DNA from: Chlamydiota bacterium
GTDB lineage: Bacteria > Chlamydiota > Chlamydiia > Chlamydiales > VGMA01
Length of the DNA stretch: 37,430 nt
Direction: 5' to 3'
Assembly (NCBI GenBank): GCA_016866575.1
Contig: VGMA01000003.1
Span: 1-37,430, forward strand
Of this stretch, positions 1 to 8,578 are shown one piece after another. Each line of letters opens with the position of its first letter. Positions within the stretch are counted from its first letter, which is position 1. The notes under the pieces are model-generated. The model was not told the DNA's origin. It saw only the letters and a program-made list of their open reading frames with translations, and ran no database searches. A program made the translations under genes and the position numbers.

Positions 1-88
1 TCCTCTTCTTGCGGTATGTCTAGGAACGGGAAAGGCATTAGAGTACATCGATCGTTTCAAAAAACGAAGACATTTTGCCGCTCCTTAA
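1..88 (+). CDS. mreB: MreB rod-shape actin homologue, C-terminal end (partial)
   Basis: Only the last 28 codons are present; the gene enters from the left edge in the frame starting at base 2 and stops with TAA at 86-88. The visible tail contains LAVCLGTGKALE followed by a basic FKKRRHF end. This matches the C-terminal 'GxGKALE' helix of bacterial MreB, which in E. coli reads ARGGGKALE. MreB is a membrane-associated actin-like filament protein that guides cell-wall synthesis; in Chlamydiae, which lack FtsZ, it organises division. In Chlamydia trachomatis mreB lies directly before pckA, as here with an 17-nt gap. The assignment rests on a short tail plus context. Confidence 0.82.
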   Translation, partial: PLLAVCLGTGKALEYIDRFKKRRHFAAP

Positions 89-105
89 CTTAGTTAGGAG
101 TATAG

Positions 106-1842
106 TTGAGGGAGTTCATTCAAGACAGCGCTAGGCATTTTTTGCCAAGCGACGTCTATATTTGCAACGGATCTTCAGAAGAGCAAAAAGAGCTGGCGGA
201 CCTTTTGGTTCAAAATGGCACATTCATCGCTCTTAATCAAGACAAAAGGCCGGGTAGTTTTCTTGCCCGCTCTGACCCAGACGATGTTGCTCGCATAGAA
301 AAAAGAACTTTCATTTGTTCTAATAAACAAGAAGATGCAGGACCTTCAAATAATTGTAAGGATCCTGTCGAGATGAAAGCCCATCTTAAAAGCTTGTTTC
401 ATGGCTGTATGAAAGGTAGAAGGATGTATGTGATCCCATTTTGCATGGGACCAAAAGATTCACAAGCAGCAAAAATCGGCATCCAAATCACAGATTCTCC
501 CTATGTAGCCTATTCGATGACAATCATGACTAAAGTCAGTCATGAATTTCTAGATAAACCCTTCATTCCCTGCATCCACTCTGTTGGCCGCCCTTTAGAG
601 GCAGGCGAAAAAGATTCTCCGTGGCCTTGCAACAAAGAAAAATGGATTGTTCATTTTCCTGAAACAAGAGAAATTTGGTCTTATGGCAGTGGGTATGGGG
701 GCAACGCGCTGCTTGGGAAAAAATGTTTAGCGCTAAGAATTGCATCCGTGCTTGGTAGAGATGAAGGATGGATGGCTGAGCATATGCTGATCTTAGCTCT
801 TTCAAATCCTCAAGGGGTAAAACGGTATGTAGCGGCGGCTTTTCCTAGTGCATGCGGCAAAACGAATCTAGCGCTTGTCAAATCATGCTTAAGTGGCTGG
901 AAGGTTGAATGTGTAGGAGATGACATTGCTTGGCTTCATGTTGGAGAAGATGGGGCTTTATATGCCATCAATCCAGAAAATGGTTTTTTTGGAGTAGCAC
1001 CGGGCACTTCGGATGGATCAAATCCTAACGCCATGGAAATGATCAAAAAAAATACGATTTTTACGAATGTAGCACTGACCGAGGATGGCGATGTTTGGTG
1101 GGAGGGGATGACAAAAGAGCCTCCTAGTGGAACAATCATTGATTGGAAGGGAAACATTTGGGATCGAAAAGAGCTTGCAGCCCATCCAAATTCTCGATTC
1201 ACAGTAGCTGTAAAACAGTGTCCAATTCTTGATAGTCACTATGATGATCCCAAAGGAGTAAGAATCGATGCAATCATTTTTGGCGGCAGGCGAGCTTTTG
1301 ATGTCCCTTTGGTATTAGAAGCGGATAATTGGACGCATGGGGTGTTTTTTGGGGCTAATCTGTCTTCAGAAAAAACAGCAGCTGCTGAAGGAAGTGTCGG
1401 AGATATTCGAAGAGATCCTTTTGCTATGCTTCCTTTTTGCGGCTATCATATGGGAGATTATTTTCAACATTGGCTAGATATGGGAAAAAAAATACATCCC
1501 AACTATTTGCCTAAAATATACCAAGTGAATTGGTTTAGAAAATCTAAGGATGGTGGATATCTTTGGCCGGGATTTTCTGAAAATGTCCGGATATTGCGCT
1601 GGATTTTTGAAAGAATAGGATCTGATTGTAAAGCGATATCGACACCGATAGGAAAGATTCCTGAAATCAGCGCTTTTGAAGGATTAGAGATCTCTAAAGA
1701 AGCTCTAGATGAATTGTTTTTCGTAGGTCATGCGGCTGAAAAGAAAAATCTTCTTGATGCAAAAAAATATTTTTCTACATTAGAGCCAAGGACTCCTATG
1801 GAGTTAAAACAAGAACTTGATCGTCTAGAGAAAAATTTATGA
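106..1842 (+). CDS. pckA: Phosphoenolpyruvate carboxykinase (GTP)
   Basis: This enzyme interconverts oxaloacetate plus GTP with phosphoenolpyruvate, CO2 and GDP in the cytosol, linking the TCA cycle to gluconeogenesis. The 578-residue length is close to the roughly 600 residues of the GTP-dependent class. The P-loop with its reactive cysteine, FPSACGKTN, lies near residues 245-255, the kinase-2 motif VGDDIAW follows, and LPFCGYHMGDYF is typical of the GTP family. The start is TTG: a TAG stop at 103-105 abuts it, so nothing upstream in frame is possible, and AGGAG at 96-100 sits 5 nt before it. It follows mreB by 17 nt and shares an ATGA overlap with cfa, so it is probably co-transcribed with both. 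Confidence 0.95.
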   Translation: MREFIQDSARHFLPSDVYICNGSSEEQKELADLLVQNGTFIALNQDKRPGSFLARSDPDDVARIEKRTFICSNKQEDAGPSNNCKDPVEMKAHLKSLFHGCMKGRRMYVIPFCMGPKDSQAAKIGIQITDSPYVAYSMTIMTKVSHEFLDKPFIPCIHSVGRPLEAGEKDSPWPCNKEKWIVHFPETREIWSYGSGYGGNALLGKKCLALRIASVLGRDEGWMAEHMLILALSNPQGVKRYVAAAFPSACGKTNLALVKSCLSGWKVECVGDDIAWLHVGEDGALYAINPENGFFGVAPGTSDGSNPNAMEMIKKNTIFTNVALTEDGDVWWEGMTKEPPSGTIIDWKGNIWDRKELAAHPNSRFTVAVKQCPILDSHYDDPKGVRIDAIIFGGRRAFDVPLVLEADNWTHGVFFGANLSSEKTAAAEGSVGDIRRDPFAMLPFCGYHMGDYFQHWLDMGKKIHPNYLPKIYQVNWFRKSKDGGYLWPGFSENVRILRWIFERIGSDCKAISTPIGKIPEISAFEGLEISKEALDELFFVGHAAEKKNLLDAKKYFSTLEPRTPMELKQELDRLEKNL

Positions 1843-3014
1843 AAAAAGTGCTCTTTGTTCTACTTTGTGCTTCAGTAGCTTTAATATGGTGGGGTAAAAG
1901 TGGAAATACTTCTGCTAAATCAGCTGTTACAGAAATTCTTAAAGAAGCGGGAATTGAGATAGATGGTAAAAAGCCATACGATATTACCGTTTATGATGAA
2001 GCATTTTATCCTGAAGTACTAGCCAACGGATCTCTTGGCCTTGGAGAAACCTACATGGCAAATATGTGGGATGCAAAAAGAGTAGATCAGTTCATTTACA
2101 AAATTTTGACTGCTAAAATTGAAGATACTTCCAAATGGCAGCGGGCTTTGCAATACATGCAAGCTAAGCTTTTCAATCTACAAAGCAAATCATTGTCCAA
2201 AGAAGTTATCGATATCCATTACAATCTCGGAAACCAGCTATATGAAAAAATGTTAGGTCCAAGCATGGCTTATAGCTGCGGTTACTGGAAAAATGCCAAA
2301 AATCTTGATGAAGCTCAATATGCAAAATATGATCTCATCTGCCGTAAATTGAAACTAGAAAAAGGGATGAAGATCGTCGACATCGGCTGTGGATTTGGTG
2401 GGTTTGCTAAATATGCAGCCGAAAAGTACAAGGTTTCAGTTTTAGGTATCACACTTTCAGAAAATCAAGCGGCGTATGCTAAAAAACTTTGCGCGAATCT
2501 CGATGTAGAAATCCGTATACAAGACTATAGAGATTTACAAGGATCTTTTGACCGCGTTGTTTCTATAGGGATGTTTGAACATGTAGGCCCAAAAAATTAC
2601 GATGAGTTCATGCAAGTAGCAGACAGAGTGCTAAAAGATGGCGGACTATTTTTGCTTCACACTATAGGAAAAAATGAGTCATCTGATGCATGCGATCCTT
2701 GGATTAGAAAATATATTTTTCCGGGCGGAGTGCTTCCTTCAATAGCACAGATTGCAACTGCATCTGAAAATCGGTTTATCATGGAAGATTGGCATAATTT
2801 TGGCCCTGATTACGATAAAACCCTAATGGCCTGGCACGCAAATTTCAATCAAAACTGGAATATGTTGTCTCAAGATTATAGCCCCACATTTTTTAGGATG
2901 TGGAACTATTATCTTTTAGGATGCGCAGCAGCTTTTCGAGCAAGAGATTGCCAACTTTGGCAAATTGTTTTTTCCAAAAACCGCTTAGCACCTCAGTATC
3001 AAAGAGAGACATAA
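1839..3014 (+). CDS. cfa: Cyclopropane-fatty-acyl-phospholipid synthase with N-terminal anchor
   Basis: Cfa transfers a methylene group from S-adenosylmethionine to unsaturated acyl chains of membrane phospholipids. At 391 residues it is close to the E. coli enzyme (382), and the two can be followed almost throughout. The SAM motif VDIGCGFGGFA, the active-site stretch YSCGYW, MFEHVGPKNYD and FLLHTIG are all present, as is the end FRARDCQLWQIVFS. The first 19 residues are hydrophobic (KKVLFVLLCASVALIWW) and look like a signal anchor, which the soluble E. coli protein lacks. The gene overlaps pckA by 4 nt (ATGA), which indicates translational coupling. It is convergent with the next gene at a distance of 7 nt. 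I know of no Cfa in Chlamydiaceae, so this is a lineage difference. Confidence 0.92.
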   Translation: MKKVLFVLLCASVALIWWGKSGNTSAKSAVTEILKEAGIEIDGKKPYDITVYDEAFYPEVLANGSLGLGETYMANMWDAKRVDQFIYKILTAKIEDTSKWQRALQYMQAKLFNLQSKSLSKEVIDIHYNLGNQLYEKMLGPSMAYSCGYWKNAKNLDEAQYAKYDLICRKLKLEKGMKIVDIGCGFGGFAKYAAEKYKVSVLGITLSENQAAYAKKLCANLDVEIRIQDYRDLQGSFDRVVSIGMFEHVGPKNYDEFMQVADRVLKDGGLFLLHTIGKNESSDACDPWIRKYIFPGGVLPSIAQIATASENRFIMEDWHNFGPDYDKTLMAWHANFNQNWNMLSQDYSPTFFRMWNYYLLGCAAAFRARDCQLWQIVFSKNRLAPQYQRET

Positions 3015-3021
3015 TTTGTTT

Positions 3022-5010
3022 TTACTTAGGAGATAAAACAAATAAAGACCCATTTGCAGCTTGAAGTTGAGAGAGATTGTCTGAAGCTAATGATACAGGA
3101 AAAATAAAGCTTTTTTGCCGATCGGTTTGATAGAGGTTGTGGGATTTGCTATGCCAAAGCCATATCTTATCTGTCATTAGATCAAAGCTAAAGTGGGTAA
3201 AAGTTCTTGCATCCATGATGGATACTCCCGTTACGCTATTTACAAATACAAGTCGTTTTTCCTTTCTGATGGGATCTTCTGACACAAGAATGATACTAGA
3301 GGCGTTTAAGGGCATTTTTGCAAAAGAAAGATGGCTAGCTTTGATGCAGATGACTCTTTTAGCAGTATCTAGTCTTGGAGCATCATGATTGAAATCGCGA
3401 ACGCTAAGTGCTGTTGTGTTTTCTATACCAGTGGATTCAATAGAGTAAAGATAATTATCAATAATCATCGCATCTAGACAATTTGGTATTGTAAGAATTC
3501 TTCCTTTATTGCTGAATACATGGAATTCTTCACGTACTTTTTTATTGCTAAAGGTGATTTTTCTAGAAATACCGCAATATTCATTTAAGGGTAAAAGCTG
3601 AAAGAGATCAGACTGGAGTTTTTGAGGTGAATTAAAGAAACATTCAGCAATTTTTTGCTCTTTTTTGAACACAGAAACAGCATTTTTCGATTGGGTAAAA
3701 AGAGTGTTTTCATCGTTCAGATAAAATCCTTTTGGGGCTGCACGGCAGATTTCACGAAATGAGCTATTTTCGATTTCTCCAGTTTCAACATTCAGTACAT
3801 CGACATAAAAATGGGAAGATGAGCGGATAATCAATCGATTTCCTGATAAAGAGAGCTCTATTGCTGGTAAATCGGGCATCGAAAACCAGTAGAGAATTTT
3901 TTCTGTGAGAGTATCGTAAGCAACGATATAAGGAAGAGGATCAAATTGAGGATCAGGTGTTTTTACAAACAGCAGAGTGTGTTTGTATAAAAAGATTTGT
4001 TTTGATGGATCAACGTTATGAATAGATTTAATAGAAGGGAGCCCTTCAGTTGAAGAAAAGACCAACTGATTTTCAAAAAGTTGGTAAGGTGCATTGCAAA
4101 GAGCTGATAGGCATGAGCTAAAGTAAGGGTGTATCGTTTCAAGAAGATAGGCAAGTTTCGTTTTTTCTTTAGGGGACGATGCTTGCAATATTTGTAAGAT
4201 CAGTTCTGAAGCTTCAGTTGTTTCGGGGCACTCTCCATTGAAAAGGTCAATAAGAAGTACTCTTTGTTTTTCTAGTGGAATCAAAAATAAAAATCTCATA
4301 AAAAGTTCCATTTTTGATGGCCAGTCGTTCACGCTAATTTCGCGCAAAGTTGCTGATAAAAAATCAAAAACAGCTTCTTTAAGATTAGGTTTATAGTAAG
4401 AAAATGGGGTGAAACTAAGTATTTCACTAATTTTGATATACAATTCTTCAGAAGTTGCTTGGTCGCAAATTTCAATTAAGAGATTCTCTATTGTATCCAC
4501 TTCTATTTGAGCTGGTATCTTAAAATCTATTTTAGTCGCTGTTTTAAATAACCATAAATAGTAGTAGCCAGCACGCAGATCACTGTTGAATCTGTAAGCA
4601 GAATAGAGATCTCGGCAGGTTTTTGCTATGAGTTCTGTCGATAGGCTAGTGATAAGAGATGTGTATTTTTCATTTAAAATGGATTCTTCAATTACATCTA
4701 CATGAGAAAAAATTCTGTAAAGAAGTGATTTACCATCTTTTATTACTCTTGATATGACACTTTCTATAAATTCGCAGTCGATGAAAGCAAAAGGGAATCC
4801 ATGGGCACAGGCGTATTGGATATTATGAAAGCTGATATCGTGAATGAATTGTTTTAGGGTAGTTTCCGTGCAATTATTTGGTGTAAACTGCTCGCTAAAA
4901 ATTTTTTTCGCTAAATGAGCGGAGGCAACGATATGTTCTTGGATAGGTGGTGGTGTCTGATTGTGGCAGTATTTTTCAATTTCATTTTGTAATATTTCTA
5001 TAATTTGCAT
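3022..5010 (-). CDS. Large uncharacterised protein, possible C-terminal beta-propeller
   Basis: I do not recognise this 662-residue protein. The N-terminal half (about 1-320) is rich in Leu, Glu and Lys and looks helical. From about residue 330 to the end it becomes beta-rich with recurring blocks of the type 'x-V-Y-D-x-x-T' (IVAYDTLTEKI, VLNVETGEIE, VFVNSVTGV), which resemble blades of WD40- or PQQ-type propellers. That resemblance is inference, not a family match. There is no signal peptide or membrane span. Upstream, a small hairpin (5018-5031) overlaps the GGGA that would serve as ribosome binding site 6 nt before the ATG. It stands alone between cfa and dtd. The even codon use over the whole length supports a real gene. 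Confidence 0.75.
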   Translation of the reverse strand: MQIIEILQNEIEKYCHNQTPPPIQEHIVASAHLAKKIFSEQFTPNNCTETTLKQFIHDISFHNIQYACAHGFPFAFIDCEFIESVISRVIKDGKSLLYRIFSHVDVIEESILNEKYTSLITSLSTELIAKTCRDLYSAYRFNSDLRAGYYYLWLFKTATKIDFKIPAQIEVDTIENLLIEICDQATSEELYIKISEILSFTPFSYYKPNLKEAVFDFLSATLREISVNDWPSKMELFMRFLFLIPLEKQRVLLIDLFNGECPETTEASELILQILQASSPKEKTKLAYLLETIHPYFSSCLSALCNAPYQLFENQLVFSSTEGLPSIKSIHNVDPSKQIFLYKHTLLFVKTPDPQFDPLPYIVAYDTLTEKILYWFSMPDLPAIELSLSGNRLIIRSSSHFYVDVLNVETGEIENSSFREICRAAPKGFYLNDENTLFTQSKNAVSVFKKEQKIAECFFNSPQKLQSDLFQLLPLNEYCGISRKITFSNKKVREEFHVFSNKGRILTIPNCLDAMIIDNYLYSIESTGIENTTALSVRDFNHDAPRLDTAKRVICIKASHLSFAKMPLNASSIILVSEDPIRKEKRLVFVNSVTGVSIMDARTFTHFSFDLMTDKIWLWHSKSHNLYQTDRQKSFIFPVSLASDNLSQLQAANGSLFVLSPK

Positions 5011-5017
5011 ATTGAAT

Positions 5018-5031
5018 CCCGTTTAAGCGGG
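5018..5031 (-). promoter_or_regulatory. Small hairpin overlapping the ribosome binding site
   Basis: On the minus strand CCCG, CTTAAA, CGGG forms a 4-bp GC stem with a 6-nt loop. Its 3' arm supplies most of the only Shine-Dalgarno-like GGGA upstream of the start at 5010. It could hinder ribosome access. The stem is short and no function is shown. Confidence 0.3.
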
Positions 5032-5082
5032 TAATAATTTAAACAAGATTGCTATTTAATGCAATCATGCTAATATTTAAGA

Positions 5083-5538
5083 ATGAAAATCTTAATCCAA
5101 AAAGTGTCAAAGGCAGAAGTCTGTGTTGAAAATAAAGTAGTCGGAAAGATCAAAAAAGGGCTACTTGTCTACATAGGGATCCATCACAAAGATCAAGAAG
5201 AAGATGCCAATTTCCTAGCAAATAAAGTTGTAGATCTTCGTCTTTTTGAAGATGAGGAAGGTAAGATGAATTTATCTCTTGAAGATGTTTATGGGGAAGT
5301 GCTGGTGATTTCCCAATTCACTTTGTACGGCAACGGCTTGAAGGGAAGAAGGCCTTCTTTTATAGAAGCTGCGCCGCCGGAAGTTGCAAAGAATCTTTAT
5401 GAAAAGTTTCTTTCTGCACTAAAGGCTCTGATTGGAGAGTCAAGAGTGCAGCAAGGGCAATTTGCGGCGCACATGCAAGTCGAATATATTAATGACGGTC
5501 CTGTGTCACTAATCTTGGACAAATCTCATCTTCATTGA
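5083..5538 (+). CDS. dtd: D-aminoacyl-tRNA deacylase
   Basis: Dtd hydrolyses D-amino acids from mischarged tRNAs, and glycine from tRNA-Ala, in the cytosol. At 151 residues it has the usual family length of about 145-150. The two family signatures are visible: SQFTLYG around residues 77-83, and NDGPVS near the end in place of the common NxGPVT, with Ser replacing Thr. EAAPPEVAKNLYEKF is also typical. The start MKILIQKVSKAEV fits the family N-terminus. No good Shine-Dalgarno precedes it, so the mRNA may have a very short leader. Its 3' end overlaps the convergent ndk gene by 50 nt. Confidence 0.93.
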   Translation: MKILIQKVSKAEVCVENKVVGKIKKGLLVYIGIHHKDQEEDANFLANKVVDLRLFEDEEGKMNLSLEDVYGEVLVISQFTLYGNGLKGRRPSFIEAAPPEVAKNLYEKFLSALKALIGESRVQQGQFAAHMQVEYINDGPVSLILDKSHLH

Positions 5539-5935
5539 AGAAGAATTTGAGCTCTCTAGCTGCTGTTTCAGTAGAATCAGATCCATGCACAGCATTGTGA
5601 TCGATAGATTCTGCAAAATCAGCGCGGATTGTTCCTGGAGCTGCGTTTTGCGGGTTTGTAGCACCCATGATTTGTCTGTAGCGGTGTACAGCGTCAACAC
5701 CTTCTAGAGCCATGATTACAACAGGTCCAGAGCTCATAAAGCTCACGAGATCGTTAAAAAATGGTCTTTCTTTATGGATGTCATAGAACTCTGCTGCTTC
5801 AGCTTGAGAAAGGGTTTTCATTTTCATCGCGATGATGCAAAGTCCGTTTTTTTCAATCCTGTCAAGGATTTCGCCGATGTGACTTTTTTCTACTGCGTCT
5901 GGTTTTATGATCCCTAATGTTTTTTGCGTTTGCAT
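5489..5935 (-). CDS. ndk: Nucleoside diphosphate kinase
   Basis: Ndk moves the gamma-phosphate from ATP to other nucleoside diphosphates through a phospho-histidine, balancing NTP pools. The sequence has TLGIIKPDAV at the start, the RQIMGATNPQNAAPGTIR block, and NAVHGSDS with the active-site His. The start at 5935 is chosen because AGAGGA precedes it at proper distance and MQTQKTLGIIKPDAV begins like known Ndk; an in-frame ATG at 5971 would add 12 residues not seen in the family. The resulting 148 residues slightly exceed the usual 140-143 because the reading frame runs a few codons into the convergent dtd gene (overlap 5489-5538). Confidence 0.95.
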   Translation of the reverse strand: MQTQKTLGIIKPDAVEKSHIGEILDRIEKNGLCIIAMKMKTLSQAEAAEFYDIHKERPFFNDLVSFMSSGPVVIMALEGVDAVHRYRQIMGATNPQNAAPGTIRADFAESIDHNAVHGSDSTETAARELKFFFNEDEICPRLVTQDRH

Positions 5936-5987
5936 AGATTCCTCTTGGGCTTTTGCAAAATAGGCTAACAAGCATCCGAATAATTTT

Positions 5988-6007
5988 CTATGAAATTTTC
6001 GTCATAG
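5988..6007. promoter_or_regulatory. Inverted repeat in the ndk/glycosyltransferase divergent region
   Basis: CTATGA (5988-5993) and TCATAG (6002-6007) form a perfect 6-8-6 dyad in the 89-nt space between the divergent starts of ndk and the WaaQ-like gene. It could be an operator or a chance repeat in AT-rich DNA. No clear -35/-10 pair was found for either gene. Confidence 0.25.
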
Positions 6008-6024
6008 CGTGCTAATTTATCGTT

Positions 6025-7155
6025 ATGAGCCAGCAAATATCCCCACTTGAAGTAAAAAATATTTTGGTTGTGATTTTTAAATATCACGGCGATGTTCTTC
6101 TTAGTTCCCCTGTTTTTTCTGCATTGAAAGAAGCTTTCCCCTACGCAAATATCGATGCGTATTTGTATAAAAATACTTTACCCATCTTAGAAGGGCATCC
6201 TGCGATAAGAGATTTTTTCGCCTACGATCAAGATTGGAAGGAGCTTTCTTCTTGGCAAAGAATCAAGCAAGAAGCAGCTCAAATGAAAGCCATTTTGCAT
6301 AGAGGCTACGATTTAACTATCAATTTGACAAGAGGGGATAGAGGAGCGATTGCTTCAAGAGTTGCTAAAGCGCGCTATCGAGTAGGATTTGAAACAGATA
6401 AAGGGATGGCAGGCCAAAAACATCTCTATACCCACTTAGTGAAATGGAGTGATACTAAAAGGCATACTGTTGAAAGAAATTTGGACACACTCAGAATTTT
6501 AGGAATTCATCCCTCTTGGCAAGCGCGTGATCTTGTCATGCAATTTTCTTTTAAAGAAAAAGCAGTAGCTAATGCTCTTTTAGAGCAAGCAGGTCTAGAA
6601 GAAGGTGGATATGTTCTTATTCATCCTGTTTCTCGCGCTTGTTATAAAAATTGGACCGAAGAGAAATGGGCTGAAATCATTAAAAATCTTTTAGAGCGAA
6701 ATGAAAAAGTAGCCCTTTCCGGAGGCTTTTCGCAGCAAGAGCTTTTATATATCGACCGTATTTTGCATATCGTAGGAGATGATCAAAGCAAAATAGCCAA
6801 TTTTGCAGGCAAAACTTCACTCAAAGAGCTGGGAGTATTGATTGATTTTGCTAAATTGTTAGTCTGTTTAGATTCTGTTCCTCTTCATATAGCCTCAGCT
6901 GTGAAAGCGAAGACGGTGGCTTTATTTGGCCCTTCTTGTGAAAAAACATGGGGTCCTTGGAGAAATCCACATGCGCTCATTGTGGGAATGCCGCTAGCTT
7001 GCCGAGGTTGTGATCAAGAAGGTTGCGGCAATACGCAAATGAGCGATTGCATGAATGAGCTCAGTGTAGAACTTGTCTATGAGGCAATTGAAAAGCAGTT
7101 ACTTCCTGTAGCTAAAGTGCCGTTTTCCCAATTTCCCGCTAGTTTTGGTAAATAA
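6025..7155 (+). CDS. Glycosyltransferase family 9, WaaQ-type heptosyltransferase
   Basis: This 376-residue cytoplasmic or membrane-associated transferase has the two Rossmann-like halves of GT9 enzymes, which add heptose to the LPS core. The N-terminus VVIFKYHGDVLLSSPVFSAL and the following IDAYLYKNTLPILEGHP are characteristic of the heptosyltransferase III (RfaQ/WaaQ) branch. Further signatures are LIHPVSRACYKNW and, near the end, LDSVPLHIASA with FGPSCEKTWGPW. C-terminal cysteines (CRGCDQEGC) also recur in this branch. The sugar donor cannot be read from sequence; chlamydial LPS is Kdo-rich and often heptose-free, so the true substrate is open. Its 3' end overlaps the convergent coiled-coil gene by 57 nt. 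The nearby lpt/kdsA operon supports a role in LPS. Confidence 0.82.
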   Translation: MSQQISPLEVKNILVVIFKYHGDVLLSSPVFSALKEAFPYANIDAYLYKNTLPILEGHPAIRDFFAYDQDWKELSSWQRIKQEAAQMKAILHRGYDLTINLTRGDRGAIASRVAKARYRVGFETDKGMAGQKHLYTHLVKWSDTKRHTVERNLDTLRILGIHPSWQARDLVMQFSFKEKAVANALLEQAGLEEGGYVLIHPVSRACYKNWTEEKWAEIIKNLLERNEKVALSGGFSQQELLYIDRILHIVGDDQSKIANFAGKTSLKELGVLIDFAKLLVCLDSVPLHIASAVKAKTVALFGPSCEKTWGPWRNPHALIVGMPLACRGCDQEGCGNTQMSDCMNELSVELVYEAIEKQLLPVAKVPFSQFPASFGK

Positions 7156-7734
7156 ACACTTCGTGAGTGAAGCAAACTTTTTATAAACCTTGCTATCACA
7201 CTGAGTAGCAAAAAAGGGCAGATCTGTTTCTAGCGCTTTTATCTTTTGTTTGAGGTTCTCTGCGCTGTGGTTTTTTGCTTCTGAGGTTAAAGCTTCACAT
7301 TTTTGCAATAGTCTATCGATCTTAGCTTTTTGTAGATCGCTAGTTAGCAAAGCGGCTTTTTCTTGAAGGGAAGCAAAAGTTTTTTCAAGCTCTTTAGCAA
7401 GCCTCTCTTTTACAGAAGATTGAAGTTTTTTGTTTGCTAAAACCTCAGCTTTTAGCTTGTTTACCCCATTTTCTAATTTGCGAATCGAAGCAGCTAAAGG
7501 TGAATTTTTTAGCGGCTTTTCTTGGGCATGCTCTTTCACGGAATGAGAATAAGAGTGCATCTTTTGCAAGTGGCTGTTTGTTAAGCCCAAAGGGATGACA
7601 ATCGCACTAGCGATGTTTGCAACATGGTCAGCTGTCCCCAAAAAGCGGGTGTTTTCTTGCTGAGTGATCAACAATCTATTCTTAACTTCTTCAGTATACG
7701 GTGACTTTGTCTTAATTTTTTCTTTTTTCCCCAT
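7099..7734 (-). CDS. Lys-rich coiled-coil protein of unknown function
   Basis: I do not recognise this 211-residue protein. It begins with a very basic MGKKEKIKTK segment. A short, mildly hydrophobic stretch follows near residues 45-56 (IASAIVIPLGL). From about residue 80 to 190 it is a Lys/Glu/Ala/Leu-rich helix typical of a coiled coil. It ends in another basic tail. The start at 7734 is preferred because GGAGAG lies about 4-9 nt upstream, whereas the TTG at 7746 has no ribosome site. It lies 100 nt downstream of lptB on the same strand and may be the last gene of that operon. The last 57 nt overlap the convergent glycosyltransferase. Confidence 0.7.
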   Translation of the reverse strand: MGKKEKIKTKSPYTEEVKNRLLITQQENTRFLGTADHVANIASAIVIPLGLTNSHLQKMHSYSHSVKEHAQEKPLKNSPLAASIRKLENGVNKLKAEVLANKKLQSSVKERLAKELEKTFASLQEKAALLTSDLQKAKIDRLLQKCEALTSEAKNHSAENLKQKIKALETDLPFFATQCDSKVYKKFASLTKCLFTKTSGKLGKRHFSYRK

Positions 7735-7834
7735 AGATCTCTCCAATGCATGGTTAATTTTAGACTTGGAAATTGGGAAAAAAGAGTCAATAGACTTCTT
7801 AAAAAATTCTTTTTAAACTTTTAATGCATGAATT

Positions 7835-8578
7835 TTAGAGAGTAAAGGATTCACCAAGGTATTCTTGTCTTACCACAGGGTTAGCTACAAGCTCGTCAGT
7901 TCTTCCTTCAGCTAGAAGCAAGCCTTTGCGAATCAAATAGGTGCGATCTACGCATGAAAAAATCTCTCTTGCATTATGATCAGTAACTAAAACGCTTATC
8001 CCTTTTTCTTTCAGATATTGAATCGTCTTTTTTACATCTGCAATCGTAATGGGATCGACGTTGGCAAACGGTTCGTCGAGTAAAAGTAAAGAAGGGTTAG
8101 TGACTAAAGCTTTAGCGATCTCTACTCTTCTTTTTTCACCACCGGATAAGCTGGCAGCCTTTCTGTTTTTGAGTTCCGTTAAAGAGAGCTCTTCTAGGGC
8201 GTTTTTGAGCCTTGCTTGTTTTTCTTCTTTAGATAGATTGAGCATTTCAAGGATGCATAAAATATTTTTTTCAACGCTCAAGTCTCTAAAAATTGAAGGC
8301 TCTTGGGAAAGATACCCTAGCCCTTTTTTAGCCCTTTGATGTACTGCAAGGGAGGAGATGTCGGAGCCATTAAAAAATATCGAGCCTTTATCTTGGCGTA
8401 AAAGGCCCATGATCGTATGGAATAGTGTTGTTTTGCCCGCACCGTTTGGGCCGAGCAATCCAACAACTTCACTTGGAAAAATGGTTAGAGAAAATCCCCC
8501 AAGAACTACGCCTTTAGTGAAATTTTTGCTAACGTTGCGTACTTCAAGTAAGGGGCAAGGGGATGAGTGTGGTGACAA
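7835..8578 (-). CDS. lptB: LPS export ABC transporter ATP-binding protein LptB
   Basis: LptB is the cytoplasmic ATPase that powers extraction of LPS from the inner membrane with LptFG and LptC. At 247 residues it matches the family. Walker A GPNGAGKT is at residues 43-50, the signature LSGGEKRR at about 144-151, Walker B LLLLDEPF at about 164-171 and the switch His in VTDHNARE near 201. RRVEIAKAL and VRQEYLGESF at the C-terminus are LptB hallmarks. The start is TTG at 8578, preceded by GGAAGG about 6 nt upstream. No ATG or GTG is available before the conserved LLEVRNVSK. It overlaps the lptA-like gene by 35 nt, so translation is probably coupled. Confidence 0.94.
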   Translation of the reverse strand: MSPHSSPCPLLEVRNVSKNFTKGVVLGGFSLTIFPSEVVGLLGPNGAGKTTLFHTIMGLLRQDKGSIFFNGSDISSLAVHQRAKKGLGYLSQEPSIFRDLSVEKNILCILEMLNLSKEEKQARLKNALEELSLTELKNRKAASLSGGEKRRVEIAKALVTNPSLLLLDEPFANVDPITIADVKKTIQYLKEKGISVLVTDHNAREIFSCVDRTYLIRKGLLLAEGRTDELVANPVVRQEYLGESFTL

